Part shown: positions 61,681 to 64,000 of the stretch, piece by piece
How the letters are laid out: every line of letters starts with the position of its first letter
Position numbering within the stretch: the stretch's first letter is position 1
Position numbers and translations under genes: made by a program
The notes under the pieces: generated by a model
The model's database searches: none
The model's input: only the letters and a program-made list of their open reading frames with translations
Told to the model about the DNA's origin: nothing
Source of the DNA: an uncultured Leucobacter sp.
GTDB lineage: Bacteria > Actinomycetota > Actinomycetes > Actinomycetales > Microbacteriaceae
Length of the DNA: 64,000 nucleotides
Direction: 5' to 3'
Assembly: GCA_937967375.1 (NCBI GenBank)
Contig: CALCJF010000039.1
Location: 1 to 64,000, forward strand

Positions 61681-64000
61681 ATGAGCAGCACCTCTGACCC
61701 GAATGTACGCCCGCAGCAACTCGCAGACGAGGCAATCGCGCTCGTGCGCCGCTGGCTCGCTGAGGCCGCCGAGATTCCGGCAGATGCCTCGGCCGCGCGC
61801 CTCGCAGGCGTGCTGAAAGATCCGAACGGCCTCGACTTCACCGTCGGCTTCGTCGACGGCGTCGTGCGCCCCGAAGACCTCGACGCCGCGGCCAGCAAGC
61901 TGAAGCAGCTCGTGCCGCTCACCCCGCAGTTCTTGCCCGCGCCGATGCGCGGCGCCATCGGCCTCGGCGGCGCCTTCGCGAAGCCGCTGCCCGGCGTCGT
62001 TGTGCCGATCGCCCGCAAGGTGCTGCGCCAGATGGTGAGCCACCTCATCATCGACGCCACCGACGCGAAGCTCGGCCCCGCCATCGCGAAGATCAAGAGC
62101 GACGACGTCAGCCTCAACATCAACCTGCTCGGCGAGGCAATTCTCGGCCAGCACGAAGCCGAGCGTCGCCTGGCCGGCACCCACAAGCTGCTCGCGCGCC
62201 CCGACGTCGACTACGTATCGATCAAGGTGTCATCGACCGTCGCACCGCACAACCACTGGGCGTTCGACGAGGCCGTCAAGCACATTGAGGATCAGCTGCT
62301 GCCGCTCTTCGAGCGCGCCGCAGCGGCTTCGCCCAAGAAGTTCATCAATCTCGACATGGAGGAGTACAAGGATCTCGATCTGACGCTCGCCGTCTTCACT
62401 GGGATTCTCGATCGCCCAGAGTTCAAGGATCTTGCGGCTGGCATCGTGCTGCAGGCTTACCTGCCCGACGCCCTCGGCGCCATGATGAAGCTGCAGGAGT
62501 GGGCCGCGAAGCGTGTCGCTGACGGCGGAGCCGCCGTCAAGGTGCGCGTCGTGAAGGGCGCCAACCTGCCCATGGAACTCGTCGACGCCGCGATTCACGG
62601 CTGGCCCGCCGCCACCTGGGGTTCGAAGCAAGACAGCGACACCAGCTACAAGGCAGTGCTCGACTTCGCGCTGCACCCCGAGCGCGTCAAGAACGTGCGC
62701 ATCGGCGTCGCCGGCCACAACCTCTTCGACGTCGCCCTCGCGTGGCTGCTCGCGAAGGCTCGCGGCGCCGAAAGCGGGATCGAGTTCGAGATGCTGCTCG
62801 GCATGGCAACCGGCCAGGCCGAGGCGGTCAAGCGCGAGGTCGGCAAGCTGCTGCTCTACGTGCCCGTCGTGCACCCGCAGGAGTTCGACGTCGCGATCGC
62901 CTACCTGATTCGCCGCCTCGAAGAGGGCGCGAGCCAAGAGAACTTCATGTCGGCCGTGTTCGAGCTCAACGACAGCGCCACGCTGTTCGAGCGTGAGAAA
63001 CAGCGCTTCCTCGCCTCGCTCGACGACCTCTCGGGCATCACCGGCGACGGCTCAGTCGAGTCGTACCAGGTGCCCGCACCGAACCGCCTGCAGAACCGCA
63101 GCGAGTACGATCTCGCTGGCGTCGAGGCGCGCGTCGACACGCTCGTCGAGGGCGGCCGCAAGGGCGAGTTCGACAACGCACCCGACACCGACCCCGACCT
63201 GCCGGGCAACCGCGCTTGGGGCCGCGAGATTGCAAACCGGATGGTCGACTCGCAGCTCGGCAACGATCTCGTTGCGGCCGCTCAGGTGCCCGACGCCGAC
63301 GCCCTCGAGGCGGTCATTGCGCGCGGCGTAGCCGCGGCCGACGGCTGGCAGGCGCTCGGCGCCGACGAACGCGCACGCATTCTGTATCGTGCGGGCGAGA
63401 AGCTCGAAGAGAAGCGCGCACAGCTGCTCGAGGTCATGGGCTCCGAGTGCGGCAAGACCCTCGACCAGGGTGACCCCGAGGTCTCTGAGGCGATCGACTT
63501 CGCGAACTACTACGCGATGCTCGGCCAGCTGCTCGAGCAGGTCGACGGCGCAAAGCCCGTGCATCAGAAGCTCGTCGCGGTGATTCCGCCGTGGAACTTC
63601 CCCACGGCCATTCCCGCCGGCGGCGCCCTCGCGGGCCTCGCCTCGGGCGCATCGGTCATCATCAAGCCTGCTTCGAACTCGGCCCGCTCGGGCGCGATGA
63701 TGGTCGAGGCACTGTGGGAGGCTGGCGTGCCCCGCGACGTGCTGCAACTCGTGCAGTTCGCCGACCGCGAGCTCGGCTCGAAGCTCGTCGCCGACCCGCG
63801 CGTCGACCGCCTCATTCTCACCGGCGCATACGAGACTGCCGTCGCCTTCCGCGAACTGCGCCAGGATCTGCCGATCCTCGCCGAGACCAGCGGCAAGAAC
63901 GCGATCATCGTGACCCCGAACGCCGACCTCGACCTGGCTGCAAAGGACGTCGCGCTGTCGGCCTTCGGCCACGCGGGCCAGAAGTGCTCGGCCGCCTCGC
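61681..64000 (+). CDS. putA: Bifunctional proline dehydrogenase/L-glutamate gamma-semialdehyde dehydrogenase PutA (partial)
   Basis: Starts at ATG 61681 (AAAGG upstream) and runs off the right edge, giving about 773 residues. The proline dehydrogenase barrel covers about residues 70-440 (YVSIKVSSTVAPHNHWAFDE, VKVRVVKGANLPMELVDAAI, RRLEEGASQENFMSAVFEL). The aldehyde dehydrogenase domain follows (VIPPWNFPTAIPAGGALAG, ILAETSGKNAIIVTP) and the catalytic Cys sits in GHAGQKCSAAS near the edge. There is no N-terminal ribbon-helix-helix DNA-binding domain, so unlike enterobacterial PutA it does not regulate itself. The divergent LysR gene probably does. Confidence 0.96.
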   Translation, partial: MSSTSDPNVRPQQLADEAIALVRRWLAEAAEIPADASAARLAGVLKDPNGLDFTVGFVDGVVRPEDLDAAASKLKQLVPLTPQFLPAPMRGAIGLGGAFAKPLPGVVVPIARKVLRQMVSHLIIDATDAKLGPAIAKIKSDDVSLNINLLGEAILGQHEAERRLAGTHKLLARPDVDYVSIKVSSTVAPHNHWAFDEAVKHIEDQLLPLFERAAAASPKKFINLDMEEYKDLDLTLAVFTGILDRPEFKDLAAGIVLQAYLPDALGAMMKLQEWAAKRVADGGAAVKVRVVKGANLPMELVDAAIHGWPAATWGSKQDSDTSYKAVLDFALHPERVKNVRIGVAGHNLFDVALAWLLAKARGAESGIEFEMLLGMATGQAEAVKREVGKLLLYVPVVHPQEFDVAIAYLIRRLEEGASQENFMSAVFELNDSATLFEREKQRFLASLDDLSGITGDGSVESYQVPAPNRLQNRSEYDLAGVEARVDTLVEGGRKGEFDNAPDTDPDLPGNRAWGREIANRMVDSQLGNDLVAAAQVPDADALEAVIARGVAAADGWQALGADERARILYRAGEKLEEKRAQLLEVMGSECGKTLDQGDPEVSEAIDFANYYAMLGQLLEQVDGAKPVHQKLVAVIPPWNFPTAIPAGGALAGLASGASVIIKPASNSARSGAMMVEALWEAGVPRDVLQLVQFADRELGSKLVADPRVDRLILTGAYETAVAFRELRQDLPILAETSGKNAIIVTPNADLDLAAKDVALSAFGHAGQKCSAAS

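Overview
The window is high-GC actinobacterial DNA. The codon use, the many GTG starts, the leaderless genes and the family content (DUF3027 with a cold-shock protein, ClpC, an IdeR-like regulator, an FmdB zinc ribbon, a DUF4011-type helicase with an MTES_1575-like nuclease) point to Microbacteriaceae, perhaps Leucobacter or a relative. The genus is an inference from gene content; no 16S rRNA is present. There is no prophage, transposase, CRISPR array or plasmid backbone. It reads as chromosome with catabolic cassettes between housekeeping genes.

Layout. 1-6.0 kb: the 5' part of an amino-acid-type ABC binding lipoprotein, an Lrp/AsnC regulator, a SIMPL protein, an MTA/SAH-type nucleosidase and luxS, which together could recycle S-adenosylhomocysteine, and a GntR/DUF1648/CPBP-protease operon. 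6-10.5 kb: a glutarate-type pathway made of a glutaryl-CoA dehydrogenase-like enzyme and a class III CoA-transferase, divergent from a PucR regulator. 10.5-18.9 kb: small membrane and hypothetical proteins, an N-acetylglutamate synthase-like GNAT, clpC, a DUF1003 protein, a two-DUF2975-plus-HTH operon, a hendecad-repeat coiled coil and a NylB-like hydrolase. 18.9-26.6 kb: an ATP-grasp enzyme with a histone-H1-like tail, cardiolipin synthase, tRNA-Ala(CGC), a RimJ-type acetyltransferase, galU, 5-formyl-THF cyclo-ligase and FmdB. 26.6-32.3 kb: a 1282-aa helicase/nuclease-like protein with a degenerate ATPase site, and a uracil/xanthine permease.

32.4-47.4 kb is a catabolic block. On the minus strand lie an amidohydrolase, a complete peptide-type ABC importer with a fused double ATPase, a PhzS/salicylate-hydroxylase-like monooxygenase, a DUF3237 protein, a CYTH protein, a small membrane protein, a DAO-family oxidase and a cupin. 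It is divergent from a TetR regulator, a histidine phosphatase and a second amidohydrolase. It looks like uptake and breakdown of one unidentified amide or ring compound, controlled through a compound palindrome between the amidohydrolase and tetR.

47.6-64 kb: an unknown leaderless gene, a membrane protein, an ECF sigma factor overlapping ogt, kynureninase with a divergent AsnC regulator, a RibD/DHFR-like reductase, a DUF305/DUF6153 pair, tRNA-Arg(CCT), an NlpC/P60-like cell-wall hydrolase with a possible MtrA box, NADP-glutamate dehydrogenase, an IdeR-like repressor, serC, a DUF3027/cold-shock pair, and a LysR regulator divergent from putA, which runs off the right edge. Several amino-acid routes meet here: tryptophan/kynurenine, glutamate, serine, proline, and possibly glutarate from lysine.

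The observations most worth following are the helicase/nuclease protein with the altered Walker site, the histone-tailed ATP-grasp enzyme, the branched RNA-like leader of luxS, the in-frame palindromic 63-bp insertion in the CoA-transferase gene, two long inverted repeats in intergenic DNA, and a recurrent GAGGATCGCG motif.
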